DNA from: JADJDM01 sp044352985
GTDB taxonomy: Bacteria > Bacteroidota > Bacteroidia > B-17B0 > Aurantibacillaceae
Length of the DNA: 64,000 bases
Assembly: GCA_044352985.1 (NCBI GenBank)
Contig: JBILCU010000007.1
Location: 124,001-188,000, forward strand
Reading direction: 5' to 3'
Part shown: positions 45,801 through 52,588 of the stretch, one piece after another
Position numbering within the stretch: position 1 is the stretch's first letter
How the letters are laid out: each line of letters begins with the position of its first letter
Notes under the pieces: model-generated
Told to the model about the DNA's origin: nothing
Databases searched by the model: none
Seen by the model: the letters and a program-made list of their open reading frames with translations, nothing else
Position numbers and translations under genes: made by a program

Positions 45801-48753
45801 TAATACAGGCAATTCATTAGGCACATTAATTTATTCAATTACACCTTCTTTTAATAGTTGCGTTGGAGTTCCTGTTGATTATACGGTGAATGTAAATCCT
45901 ATTCCTGCTATTACAAATGCACCAAATGCTACAACGGGTTGTGGTTCTGTAAATGCACTTTATAATCCAATTTCAAACATATCAGGTTCATCATTCAGTT
46001 GGACTGTAGTAAATACAGGAGGTGTTTTAAATGGTTATACAACACCAGGTACAGGAGTAATAAATCAAAGTGTTACAAATAATGGTAGTTCAGCTGGGAC
46101 TTTAGTTTATGCAATTACACCTACAGCAAATGGTTGTAATGGAAATGCAGTAAATTATGCAGTCACTGTTAATCCTGTACCATCAATTATAAATACTATT
46201 GATACAACAAGAGGTTGCGGAACTGTAACTGCAAATTTAAATCCTGTTGCAAATGTTTCAGGGGCAACATTTAGTTGGAGTGCGATAAACTATGGAGGAT
46301 TGGTAACTGGGTATACTCCAATAAATGGATCAGGTAGTATTAATGAAACACTTAATAATACAAGTTCAAGCACAGGAATTGTTGTTTATACAATTATTCC
46401 AAGCGTTGGAACTTGTGTTGGTGCATCTGTAAATTACCCCGTAGTTGTAAATCCTGTTCCTCAAATAACAAACACAATTACAACAACAAATGGATGTAGA
46501 ACGGCTAATGCATTATTAAATTTAACTTCAAATGTTATAGGAACAACATATTCTTGGACAGCAGTTAATATTGGTGCTGCATTAACAGGTTTTACAACTA
46601 CAGGAAATGGCAGTATCAATCAAACAATAACTAATAACGGTAGTTCAAGTGGTACAATTGTTTATAATATTACTCCTTCAGCAGGAACATGCACTGGGCA
46701 ACCTGTTACTTATTCGGTTGTAGTTAATCCGCAACCCACAATTGTTGGAACATCATCTGTATGTACAGGAGGAACATCAACATTGTCAGGTAGTGGAACG
46801 GCATCTAACTTTAATCCATGGACATCGAGTAACACATCAGTTGCAACTGTTAATGCGGGTGTTGTAAGTGCTGTAAGCTCTGGAACTACAACAATTACTT
46901 ATCAGGATATCAATACATGTTCAGCAACTGCAACATTTACTGTTATTGCAACTCCAACTGTTACAGTGCCTTCTAGCTTTACAATATGTGAAGGGTCTAG
47001 TCAACCGGCTATAAATTTAATAACCACACCACCGGGCGCATCAATACAATGGAATAATGATAATTTAGGAACTGGTGTAGCTCAATCAGGTACAACTGGT
47101 CTTATTAATGGTTTCACAGCAATAAATACTACATCTACTAATGTTGTTTCTGTAATTACTGTTAATGCTTCATCAAATGTATGTACAAGTCAACCCGCTA
47201 CATTTAGTATAACTGTAGTGCCAACACCAACGTTAACAGTATCTAGTAATAGTCCTGTTTGTGTTAATGGAATTATAAATTTAAATTCGAATGGTGGTAC
47301 AGTATACTCATGGTTAGGTCCAAATAATTTTACGAGTACTAATCAAAATCCAACTATAACTAATGTTAGTTTAGCGATGAGTGGTACTTACTCAATATCT
47401 GTTGGTGTTAGTGGTGGAGGTAATTTAGTATGTCAATCAACTTCAACCTTATCAGTAGTTGTAAATCCATTACCTGTAGTTAATATAACAAATAATTCTC
47501 CTGTATGTGAGGGGCAAACAATTACTTTAAGTGCTGATGCGGTTGGTGCTCAAACTTATTCTTGGTCTGGTCCGGCACCAAATAGTTTTTCTTCTAGTAA
47601 CCAAAATCCATCTATTCCTAGCTCTACATTAAATATGGCAGGTAACTATACAGTAACTGTTACTAATTTTAATAATTGCACCAATGCTAATGTTACTAAT
47701 GTTGTTATTAATCCAATTCCTGCTTTACCATTAACTACAAATGAAATTTATTGTGAGGATGAAACACCTTTGCCTCTTACAGCAGTTCCAAATTTTGGAG
47801 GAACATTAAATTGGTATGGAACAAATCAGATTGGTGGAAATGCGACAATTAATGCACCAACACCTTCAACAAATGTTATAGGCTCATATACATATTATGT
47901 ATCACAAACAGTGTTAGGCTGTGAAAGTCCAAGAGCTCCATTGGTTGTGGTAATTAATCCATTACCAACTGCTATCTTATCTTTTATTCAACCACAATGT
48001 GCACCACTTTGTACAGACATTTCGTTTATATCATCAAGTACAATTAATGATGTACAATGGAATTTTGGTGATGGCAGTTTACTAAGCTTAAATGATACTG
48101 TAAATCATTGTTATGAGTTGCCTGGTGCTTATTCTGTTTCTATTAGAATTACTGATAATAATAATTGTTCTAATAATTTAATCTTCCCTAATTGGGTAAT
48201 TGTATATGAAAACCCTATTGCTTTATTTGATTATTTGCCTACCAATATTACATTGCTAAATCCTAACGTATCCTTTACAAGTCAATCTTTAGGTGATAGT
48301 ATCATTACTTATTCATGGTCTTTTGGTGATCAACAAAACGTTGGAGTTCAAGGACAGATTGTAGAACATACTTACGAAGCTGCTGGAATTTATGATGTAC
48401 AATTGGCAGTTCAAACTGTATATGGTTGCGTTGATACAGTTAAAAGATCGATAGAAGTTTTTGAAGACTTTAATGTTTATATTCCTAATTCATTTTCTCC
48501 AAATGGTGATGGTTTAAATGAAGAGTTTTATCCTCAAGGTACTGGAATATCTGACTTAAAATATTCATTTGAAATTTATGACAGATGGGGAGAATTAATT
48601 TTTGCAACAACAGATTCAACTAAACACTGGAATGGTATTAAATCTGGCGGTAGTAATGTAGTGCAACAAGATGTTTATGTTTATAAAATTACTTGTCAAA
48701 GTACTAAAGGAGATAAATATTCTAAAACAGGACATGTTACATTAATTAAATAA
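39820..48753 (+). CDS. 2977-aa T9SS type B surface protein with P-domain, BIG2, PKD and SprB repeats
   Basis: Signal peptide 1-21. N-terminal beta domain about 25-185, like the second domain of the 35881 protein. A proprotein-convertase P-type domain about 410-565 (LNINHSFDGDLDISLRCPNG ... GTWTLLIADDGIGDVGTL). Three BIG2 repeats about 958-1182, similar to those of the 15202 protease, and one more near 2307-2378. Many about-90-aa PKD-like repeats of type ITNSIVTTTGCGTA..NWTA..GTVTYVITP (about 1182-1450 and 1846-2306), about four SprB repeats (1531-1842), Ig/PKD domains (2466-2878), and a type B sorting domain at the end (FSPNGDGLNEEFYPQG, YDRWGELIF). Very low cysteine-to-Thr/Ser/Asn ratio typical of long surface filaments. 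Confidence 0.88.
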   Translation: MKKYSVLIVLLFLIGIKSFSQGNSCAQATPFCDAPGGAGVTFSNSTNTSAPTGPSYGCLIGTPNPTYFFIKTTAAGNMTYNISQVRPNGTTIDVDFIAWGPFSNYYTMCSNLTGACAGSHNCSGNIEDCSFSAAATETMTIASPGAGSYYLIMITNYSGLSGSITFAQTGGPASDCSITCPNVLSGDGIVLPGENPLPATVSCGAAPFTIKASNNTGFGSPISPGVMISFNNNANTNNNVTWYENGTNVACFGPSAPCQPLTTNTNMDLQFYFASPTAVNTFSLCETNSTQPNMTYTVEDLASGNLITSGTWTDDGICQTIAIPAGAITGVATFTSSCGSCLTSTDYGYASFNPSVAGPGIHTITYTYNPGGNCAPFTFTKTITVTTPSFSVAATPTAVCSGSSTTLTATNSQSTLTFTNTTDFNVPDNNTTGISSNINVSGLTGNVGTNLVSVSLNINHSFDGDLDISLRCPNGTIILLSTDNGGAGDNYTNTVFTAIATNVIGSAGNNAAPFTGNYAPEQAFSGLSGCSMNGTWTLLIADDGIGDVGTLLDWSITFNNTLSYSWAPATGLSATTGSVVTANPTATTTYTITGSDGSGCSATRTITVNVLPSPTMTSANAVTICSGDAVNLSLTSDLTSTYSWVAANNANVTGESTTAQTGSPINNTLTVTSNAVETVTYSVTPTSTANSCPGPVQTVTVTVNPRPTISTMSNINTACINTAVTVPSFTVLPTGTTVNWSNNNSAIGGLGASGTGNIGSFTPTSPGVATISANATVGTCTMTPVTFSITVNALPNVTATSTTACSGQSASITASGANTYSWNTGPTTATLTINPATTTTTYTVTGTNTVTTCTNTATGTITITPGPVMTSPNTGVTCSGANANFPLTSNIAGSTYSWIATSNTNVTGESTTAQAGAIIGDILTNTSAADQDVIYTVTPTNGSCAGTPQTVTITVSVNPAITGTPSACLGATSQLTGFGNPAITNPWTSSNIAIATVSSSGLVTSVSVGSTTITYTDDNGCFQTITFVVLPSPTITGTLSACVGATSQLTGSGSAAATNPWVSASTSVATISSSGLVSAVASGNTTITYTNSSGCQATATFTVNPLPTITGTLSACVGVTSALNGSGTPAASNPWQSSNTAVATITSAGIVSSVSSGNSTITFTTNNGCSSTATFTVNPTPSITNSIVTTTGCGTATANLTPTSTVAGTTFNWTASSSGGTLSGFSANGTGNINETITNSGTTSGTVTYVITPVANGCSGTPVNYSVVVNPGPTITNVITTTTGCGTAVASLIPTSNVAGATFTWTSTSTGGTLTGNSANGNGSINESITNSGNSTGTVIYSITPSANSCNGPAVTYSVVVNPLPQVTNTINNTTGCVTAVASLSPTSNVTGATFNWTATNTSGTATGFSNGTGTVNQTLTNSGSGTATVVYAITASAAGCSGTPVNYTVTIYQNPTITVSGTSSYCSGGNSVLTASGANTYTWSPSATLSASNGNSVTASPTLTTIYTVNGTDANTCVGTGTFTLTVYANPTAINFSVTPSACNAPTGSVTINNSTGGSPAYQYNFNNLGFSSTTSYTGLAAGSYSIIVRDQNNCTFSTFANIVTATGPTAVLTTLEKDSCGRNTGVIQINTVTGGTPGYQFSVDNSALSSTSIYQNLAAGPHSIVVTDNAGCSYATSVTIQSLTGPTGFSTQVTNETCSNANGVITVNNVNGGTAAYTYSSNGSAFGATASFTNLQAGTYTVVVKDANTCTFTNQVVVTNSPAPTAVASTIQNSVCNQSNGSITLGAVTGGTSPFTFNINNGAFGTSNVFSNLSANTYTIVVKDANNCTFTTQVVVSNTNLTVQLTNSITTTTGCETAIANLSPTANQPNATFSWTATNTGGTITGFTATGTGNINEVLINNSNSQGTVTYIITPSASGCTGTPSSYSVVINPKPTITSLITPTSGCGTVNALLNPTSSVTGTSFSWTAQNSGSSLSGYSSTGNGSINETLTNTGNSLGTLIYSITPSFNSCVGVPVDYTVNVNPIPAITNAPNATTGCGSVNALYNPISNISGSSFSWTVVNTGGVLNGYTTPGTGVINQSVTNNGSSAGTLVYAITPTANGCNGNAVNYAVTVNPVPSIINTIDTTRGCGTVTANLNPVANVSGATFSWSAINYGGLVTGYTPINGSGSINETLNNTSSSTGIVVYTIIPSVGTCVGASVNYPVVVNPVPQITNTITTTNGCRTANALLNLTSNVIGTTYSWTAVNIGAALTGFTTTGNGSINQTITNNGSSSGTIVYNITPSAGTCTGQPVTYSVVVNPQPTIVGTSSVCTGGTSTLSGSGTASNFNPWTSSNTSVATVNAGVVSAVSSGTTTITYQDINTCSATATFTVIATPTVTVPSSFTICEGSSQPAINLITTPPGASIQWNNDNLGTGVAQSGTTGLINGFTAINTTSTNVVSVITVNASSNVCTSQPATFSITVVPTPTLTVSSNSPVCVNGIINLNSNGGTVYSWLGPNNFTSTNQNPTITNVSLAMSGTYSISVGVSGGGNLVCQSTSTLSVVVNPLPVVNITNNSPVCEGQTITLSADAVGAQTYSWSGPAPNSFSSSNQNPSIPSSTLNMAGNYTVTVTNFNNCTNANVTNVVINPIPALPLTTNEIYCEDETPLPLTAVPNFGGTLNWYGTNQIGGNATINAPTPSTNVIGSYTYYVSQTVLGCESPRAPLVVVINPLPTAILSFIQPQCAPLCTDISFISSSTINDVQWNFGDGSLLSLNDTVNHCYELPGAYSVSIRITDNNNCSNNLIFPNWVIVYENPIALFDYLPTNITLLNPNVSFTSQSLGDSIITYSWSFGDQQNVGVQGQIVEHTYEAAGIYDVQLAVQTVYGCVDTVKRSIEVFEDFNVYIPNSFSPNGDGLNEEFYPQGTGISDLKYSFEIYDRWGELIFATTDSTKHWNGIKSGGSNVVQQDVYVYKITCQSTKGDKYSKTGHVTLIK

Positions 48754-48771
48754 TTAAAATTTAATCAAAAT

Positions 48772-48802
48772 TTTGATTATTAAAAAATCATAACTATCTT
48801 TG
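48772..48802 (+). promoter_or_regulatory. Promoter of the GyrI-like/XRE gene pair
   Basis: TTTG (48772-48775), 19-bp spacer, TATCTTTG (48795-48802); 13 nt before the ATG at 48816. One of the best -33/-7 matches in the window. Confidence 0.65.
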
Positions 48803-48815
48803 AAAAAAAATAGTT

Positions 48816-49253
48816 ATGATTTTTACTCCTTATCAATTTAAACCTTTTCGAGTAATGTCTTTAAAGGTAAAACGTTTCCCTGAAGAATTTCATTCTACTT
48901 ATTCTAGTGTATCAAATAAAATGCATGATACAACAAATAGAAAACTTTTTGGCATGTTGTATTTTGATAAAGAGCCATTGAATTATTCTATCTGCATAGA
49001 ACAACACAAAAAAGATAATCCATTAGTACATGGTTTTGATAGTATAATTGTACCAGGAGGTAGTTATATTAAAACTTCATTAATCAATTGGGAATCTAAA
49101 CTTGAGAGTCTTCAGCAAGTGTTTATAGAATTAAAAAATAAATATTTATTGGACGATAAACGTCCTCAAATTGAAGAGTTTAAAAGTAAAAGGGAACTTA
49201 TTATTTATTTTCCTATTAAAAAAAGAGAAGAACAATTGACAATTGAATTCTAA
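48816..49253 (+). CDS. Small protein with a GyrI-like fold (possible ligand-binding)
   Basis: 145 aa, cytosolic. The C-terminal part has VPGGSYIKTSLINWESKLES ... ELIIYFPIKKREEQ, resembling the effector-binding GyrI-like/AraC-associated domain (a glycine-containing turn before a helix, then a final strand with PIK). The N-terminus is unassigned. Followed 13 nt later by an XRE/S24 regulator, so they may form a sensor-regulator pair; this is inference. Confidence 0.5.
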   Translation: MIFTPYQFKPFRVMSLKVKRFPEEFHSTYSSVSNKMHDTTNRKLFGMLYFDKEPLNYSICIEQHKKDNPLVHGFDSIIVPGGSYIKTSLINWESKLESLQQVFIELKNKYLLDDKRPQIEEFKSKRELIIYFPIKKREEQLTIEF

Positions 49254-49266
49254 AACGCTTTGATTT

Positions 49267-50064
49267 ATGCATCTTCCAACAAATTTAAAATTTTTAAGAA
49301 AAAAAACAGGGTTAACTCAAGATGAAGCCGCTGAGGCAATTGGTATTTCGAGAACAAAATTAAATGCCTATGAAAATGCCCATTCAGAACCAACTATAGA
49401 AGGTTTATTGTCGCTTTCTCAATTTTACAGAATAAATATTGATACGCTTTTAAAAACTGATTTTAATCAATTGTCTGAATTTCAAATAACTGAATTACAA
49501 AGTGGGAATGATTCATTTATTACAGGAAGTACTTTACGGGTTTTAGCAACCACAGTTGATCAAGAGAATAATGAAAATATAGAATTAATTCCTTTAAAAG
49601 CGAAGGCTGGCTACAAAGCAGGGTATAATGATCCTGATTTTTTATCTCAATTACCTACGTTTCAATTGCCGTTTTTATCTCAGAATAAAAAATATAGAAC
49701 CTTTCAAATAGATGGAGATTCTATGTTGCCAATTAAAGACAAATCATATGTTGTCGCTGAATTTTTACAAAATTGGAATGATATTAAAGATGGTGATTCA
49801 TATGTGGTCTTGACATTAGAGGATGGTATAGTTTTTAAGGTCTTGTATAATCATTTAAAACAAGATAAAAATATTGTTTTTCACTCTTTAAATCCTGAAT
49901 TTCAAGATTATAAATTATCAGTAGATGACATAAAAGAAGTCTGGAAATTTGTTTGTTATATTAGTCAACAAATGCCAGATACTGAAAATGAGAAAAAAAT
50001 AATTCTGGAAGCAATTTCAAACTTGGAGGAAAAAATCAATTTTTTTAAAAATAAAGTACAATAA
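49267..50064 (+). CDS. XRE-family regulator with S24 (LexA/CI-type) peptidase domain
   Basis: 265 aa. Residues 1-60 are a Cro/CI helix-turn-helix (LRKKTGLTQDEAAEAIGIS). The C-terminal half is an S24 domain: Ser152 in GDSMLP and Lys191 in VFKVLY, spaced 39 apart, as in LexA-like self-cleaving repressors. Ala-Gly pairs at 114-115 and 118-119 (KAKAGYKAGY) lie 34-38 residues before the serine, the expected position of a self-cleavage site. Ends in a short coiled-coil-like tail. Likely a DNA-binding regulator; targets unknown and no SOS box is visible here. Confidence 0.85.
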   Translation: MHLPTNLKFLRKKTGLTQDEAAEAIGISRTKLNAYENAHSEPTIEGLLSLSQFYRINIDTLLKTDFNQLSEFQITELQSGNDSFITGSTLRVLATTVDQENNENIELIPLKAKAGYKAGYNDPDFLSQLPTFQLPFLSQNKKYRTFQIDGDSMLPIKDKSYVVAEFLQNWNDIKDGDSYVVLTLEDGIVFKVLYNHLKQDKNIVFHSLNPEFQDYKLSVDDIKEVWKFVCYISQQMPDTENEKKIILEAISNLEEKINFFKNKVQ

Positions 50065-50099
50065 TTAAGTTTAAAATTAATTTTTTTGAAATAAAACAT

Positions 50100-50107
50100 T
50101 AATTTTG
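50100..50107 (+). promoter_or_regulatory. -7 element of tRNA-His
   Basis: TAATTTTG, 11 nt before the first base of tRNA-His; no -33 match at the usual distance. Confidence 0.4.
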
Positions 50108-50118
50108 CAATCCTAAAC

Positions 50119-50193
50119 GGTAGGTATAGCTCAGTTGGTTAGAGCATCAGATTGTGGTTCTGAGGGTCGTCGGTTCGAACCCGATTACTTACC
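50119..50193 (+). tRNA. tRNA-His (anticodon GTG)
   Basis: 75 nt including an encoded G-1 at 50119 that pairs with discriminator C at 50193, a histidine-tRNA hallmark. Acceptor GTAGGTA pairs with TACTTAC; anticodon loop TTGTGGT with GTG at 50154-50156; T-arm GTCGG-TTCGAAC-CCGAT. CCA not encoded. Confidence 0.95.
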
Positions 50194-50196
50194 CAA

Positions 50197-50226
50197 AAAA
50201 AAGCCCTTTTAAAAAGGGCTTTTTTA
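50197..50226. terminator. Terminator between tRNA-His and nadC (bidirectional)
   Basis: AAAAAAGCCC and GGGCTTTTTT flank a TTTTAAAAA centre. U-tracts in both directions, so it can serve the tRNA and the leftward nadC. Confidence 0.7.
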
Positions 50227-51093
50227 TTTTGCTTTCAAGCTCAAATCCAAACTTTTTACATGATGAGTTAATGCCCCAACAGAAATATAATCTACTCCTG
50301 CTTTTGCGTAATTTGCAATTGTTTTACTTGTAATACCTCCTGATGATTCAACCTCAACTTTGCCATTAATTAATTTAACAGCTTTTTTAGTATCTGAAAT
50401 TGAAAAGTTGTCTAATAAAATTCGATCTAATTTGCCGTTTGATAAAGCTATTTTTATATCGTTTATATTTCTAACTTCTAATTCAACTTTTAATTTTATT
50501 TTTTTATTTTTTTGATAATTGTAAACATCATTTAAAACTTGATCAATTCCTCCCGCAAAATCTACATGATTGTCTTTAATTAAAATCATATCAAACAAGC
50601 CATATCTGTGATTTGCACCACCACCAATTACAACTGCCCATTTTTCAAAAAATCTAAATCCAGGTGTGGTTTTTCTAGTATCAATAACTTTTGCTTTTGT
50701 TCCTTTGCAAAATTCCATTAATTTGTCGGTATGCGTTGCAATACCACTCATGCGTTGCATGATGTTTAATACAAGTCGTTCTGTAGTTAATAAATCTCTT
50801 GAGTTACCTTCTACTTCAAATGCAATTTGACCTTTTTTTACTTTATCACCATCTTTTAAATAAGTTTTTAGTTTAAAAGTAGCCGGATAAATTTTGTAAA
50901 TTTCTTTTGCAGCTTCAATTCCTGCAATTATTCCATCATCTTTTACATACAAGCACATTTTACCTTTAGTTTTTTCAGGTATAGTTGCTAAAGTTGTATG
51001 GTCACCATTACCAATATCTTCATTGAATGCAATCTTAATGAATTCGGTAATGTTGAAAATATTCTTATGTTTATTAATGAAATTGTTCTTCAT
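50224..51093 (-). CDS. nadC: Nicotinate-nucleotide pyrophosphorylase (carboxylating)
   Basis: 289 aa from ATG 51093 (MKNNFINKHKN); the longer frame would start with TTG. Converts quinolinate and PRPP to nicotinate mononucleotide in NAD synthesis. Key segments: EDIGNGDHTT, TERLVLNIMQRMSGIAT, DTRKTTPGFR, GGGANHRYGLFDMILIKDNH and ESSGGITSKTI. Its start overlaps the end of the upstream DUF4783-type gene by 20 nt, implying translational coupling. nadA/nadB are not in the window. Confidence 0.96.
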   Translation of the reverse strand: MKNNFINKHKNIFNITEFIKIAFNEDIGNGDHTTLATIPEKTKGKMCLYVKDDGIIAGIEAAKEIYKIYPATFKLKTYLKDGDKVKKGQIAFEVEGNSRDLLTTERLVLNIMQRMSGIATHTDKLMEFCKGTKAKVIDTRKTTPGFRFFEKWAVVIGGGANHRYGLFDMILIKDNHVDFAGGIDQVLNDVYNYQKNKKIKLKVELEVRNINDIKIALSNGKLDRILLDNFSISDTKKAVKLINGKVEVESSGGITSKTIANYAKAGVDYISVGALTHHVKSLDLSLKAK

Positions 51094-51481
51094 GAGGTTT
51101 TTCAATTCTAAATTGTGTGATGTAAAATTGGTCGTTAAATTTTTTCAATAAATAGGATATCCTGAATTTTGTTTTACCTGATAAATATCTTCCTGAAACA
51201 ACTTGTTTGGTGTTTTTTGTAGTATTATTTTTTATTTCAATAAAACGACTTGGTGGAAATTGTCGGAAAAATTCTTCAATAATTTTTTCTGCTTGATGCT
51301 TAGAATATAAGTTCTCTTTGTCTACAACTTTTAATTCAATTTTTTCATGAAAATGAATGGATAATTCTTTTGAATTTCCATTTTCTATGCTTTTATTAAT
51401 TTGTTCATTGATTTCTTGTTTTGATGGAACAATCAATAATAAAAAGCAGATAAACAAAGTTTTATGTAAAAAAATACTCAT
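51074..51481 (-). CDS. DUF4783-type secreted protein
   Basis: 135 aa with an N-terminal hydrophobic segment (FLHKTLFICFLLLIVP) as signal peptide. The mature part has the cystatin/NTF2-like pattern of DUF4783: helix EINEQINKSIENGNSKELSI, then strands ELKVVDKENLYSK, HQAEKIIEEFFRQFPPSRF, and VVSGRYLSGKTKFRISYL, FYITQFRIEK. Known to sit beside nadC in Bacteroidetes; function unknown. Confidence 0.75.
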   Translation of the reverse strand: MSIFLHKTLFICFLLLIVPSKQEINEQINKSIENGNSKELSIHFHEKIELKVVDKENLYSKHQAEKIIEEFFRQFPPSRFIEIKNNTTKNTKQVVSGRYLSGKTKFRISYLLKKFNDQFYITQFRIEKPHEEQFH

Positions 51482-51557
51482 TAAAGTTTATAAGCAATAA
51501 TAATGCAAAAAATTGTTTATTATTTTATATTTCTTTTTATTAAACAATTTAATTTAA

Positions 51558-51593
51558 AAAAAAAGCTGCTTTTACAAAAAAGCAGCTTTTTTT
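51558..51593 (-). terminator. Terminator of rpmI-rplT
   Basis: 16-bp stem AAAAAAAGCTGCTTTT / AAAAGCAGCTTTTTTT with a 4-nt loop, 16 nt beyond the rplT stop on the minus strand, with a T-run in the leftward direction. Confidence 0.75.
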
Positions 51594-51609
51594 AATCAAT
51601 TCATGAATT

Positions 51610-51954
51610 TTATTTTACTGCATCTACAACAGCTTTAAAAGCTGCAGGATGATTCATTGCTAAATCCGCAAGTACTTTACGATTTAAATCAATGTTTTTT
51701 GAATTTAATTTTCCAATAAATTCAGAATAACTCATTCCGTGCTCACGAACACCTGCGTTAATACGCTGAATCCATAATGCACGAAAGTTACGTTTTTTCG
51801 CTTTTCTGTCGCGATAAGCATAAGTTAAACCTTTTTCCCAAACGTTTTTAGCTATAGTCCAAACGTTTTTGCGAGCACCCCAATAACCTTTGGTATGTTT
51901 GAGGATTTTTTTTCTGCGGGCTCTGCTGGCCACATGATTTACTGATCTAGGCAT
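51610..51954 (-). CDS. rplT: 50S ribosomal protein L20
   Basis: 114 aa, complete. [20 protein letters not shown], then [20 protein letters not shown] are classical L20 signatures. Binds 23S rRNA early in 50S assembly. Second gene of the leftward rpmI-rplT unit. Confidence 0.98.
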   Translation of the reverse strand: MPRSVNHVASRARRKKILKHTKGYWGARKNVWTIAKNVWEKGLTYAYRDRKAKKRNFRALWIQRINAGVREHGMSYSEFIGKLNSKNIDLNRKVLADLAMNHPAAFKAVVDAVK

Positions 51955-52057
51955 TTCTTGTTTTTTTACTGATTATCAGTGACTCTTTTCGGAGTTCTTA
52001 AACTGATTTCTCAAGGTTGAACATTTTGTTTTTTCTTTTCCTGGTTTCGATTCAAAA

Positions 52058-52258
52058 TTACTTACCAATTGCTAATAAGAATTTCACATTTCCCATGTCT
52101 CTTTCGTGAACATAGCCTGTTTTCTCAAGCCCACGTTTACGGTCTTTTTTCTTTTTGGTTAAAATGTGATTCTTAAAAGCATGCTTTCTTTTGATCTTAC
52201 CGGATCCAGTTAATGCAAAACGCTTTTTTGCACTGGAATTTGTTTTCATTTTTGGCAT
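52058..52258 (-). CDS. rpmI: 50S ribosomal protein L35
   Basis: 66 aa from ATG 52258 ([20 protein letters not shown]); the upstream in-frame ATG at 52285 would add nine atypical residues and lie at the promoter. Usual partner of L20. infC and thrS, which often precede it, are absent here: the 300 bp upstream is non-coding. Confidence 0.97.
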   Translation of the reverse strand: MPKMKTNSSAKKRFALTGSGKIKRKHAFKNHILTKKKKDRKRGLEKTGYVHERDMGNVKFLLAIGK

Positions 52259-52285
52259 GTTTTCTCTTTTAAAAATTTTGGGCAA

Positions 52286-52315
52286 CGAAGATAGTGCTTT
52301 TTTGTTAAATCACAA
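52286..52315 (-). promoter_or_regulatory. Promoter of rpmI-rplT
   Basis: On the minus strand TTG, 19-bp spacer, TATCTTCG (one mismatch to TAnnTTTG), ending 27 nt before the rpmI ATG. Confidence 0.5.
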
Positions 52316-52560
52316 TATTTGTGTTAATCTTTTAATTGCCTGTGCATCAGTGATTATTGATGTATTTTGGTTTAACTACTATAATGTTTTAAATACTTAA
52401 ACATTTATTTTAAAACATATTTTAATTATATTTATAAGTATGGTTTTAAAATTAATTTTTAAAAGTTAATTATTAATAAAATATTTTTTATTTAAATTAA
52501 ATAATTAAAAATCAGTTTTTTAAAGCTTTTTATAAAAAAATCTTCGAATAGTTTTTTTTT
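52316..52560. other. Non-coding gap between divergent rpmI and the parvulin gene
   Basis: The 330 bp between rpmI and the parvulin gene has no credible ORF. Apart from the two promoters at its edges it is very AT-rich, with long A and T runs from about 52390 to 52560. I see no tRNA, riboswitch or strong hairpin. Confidence 0.5.
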
Positions 52561-52568
52561 TACATTTG
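52561..52568 (+). promoter_or_regulatory. -7 element of the chaperone operon
   Basis: TACATTTG, 20 nt before the ATG at 52589. No TTTG at -33 distance. Confidence 0.5.
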
Positions 52569-52588
52569 CTTTCCAAAATTTTAAAATT

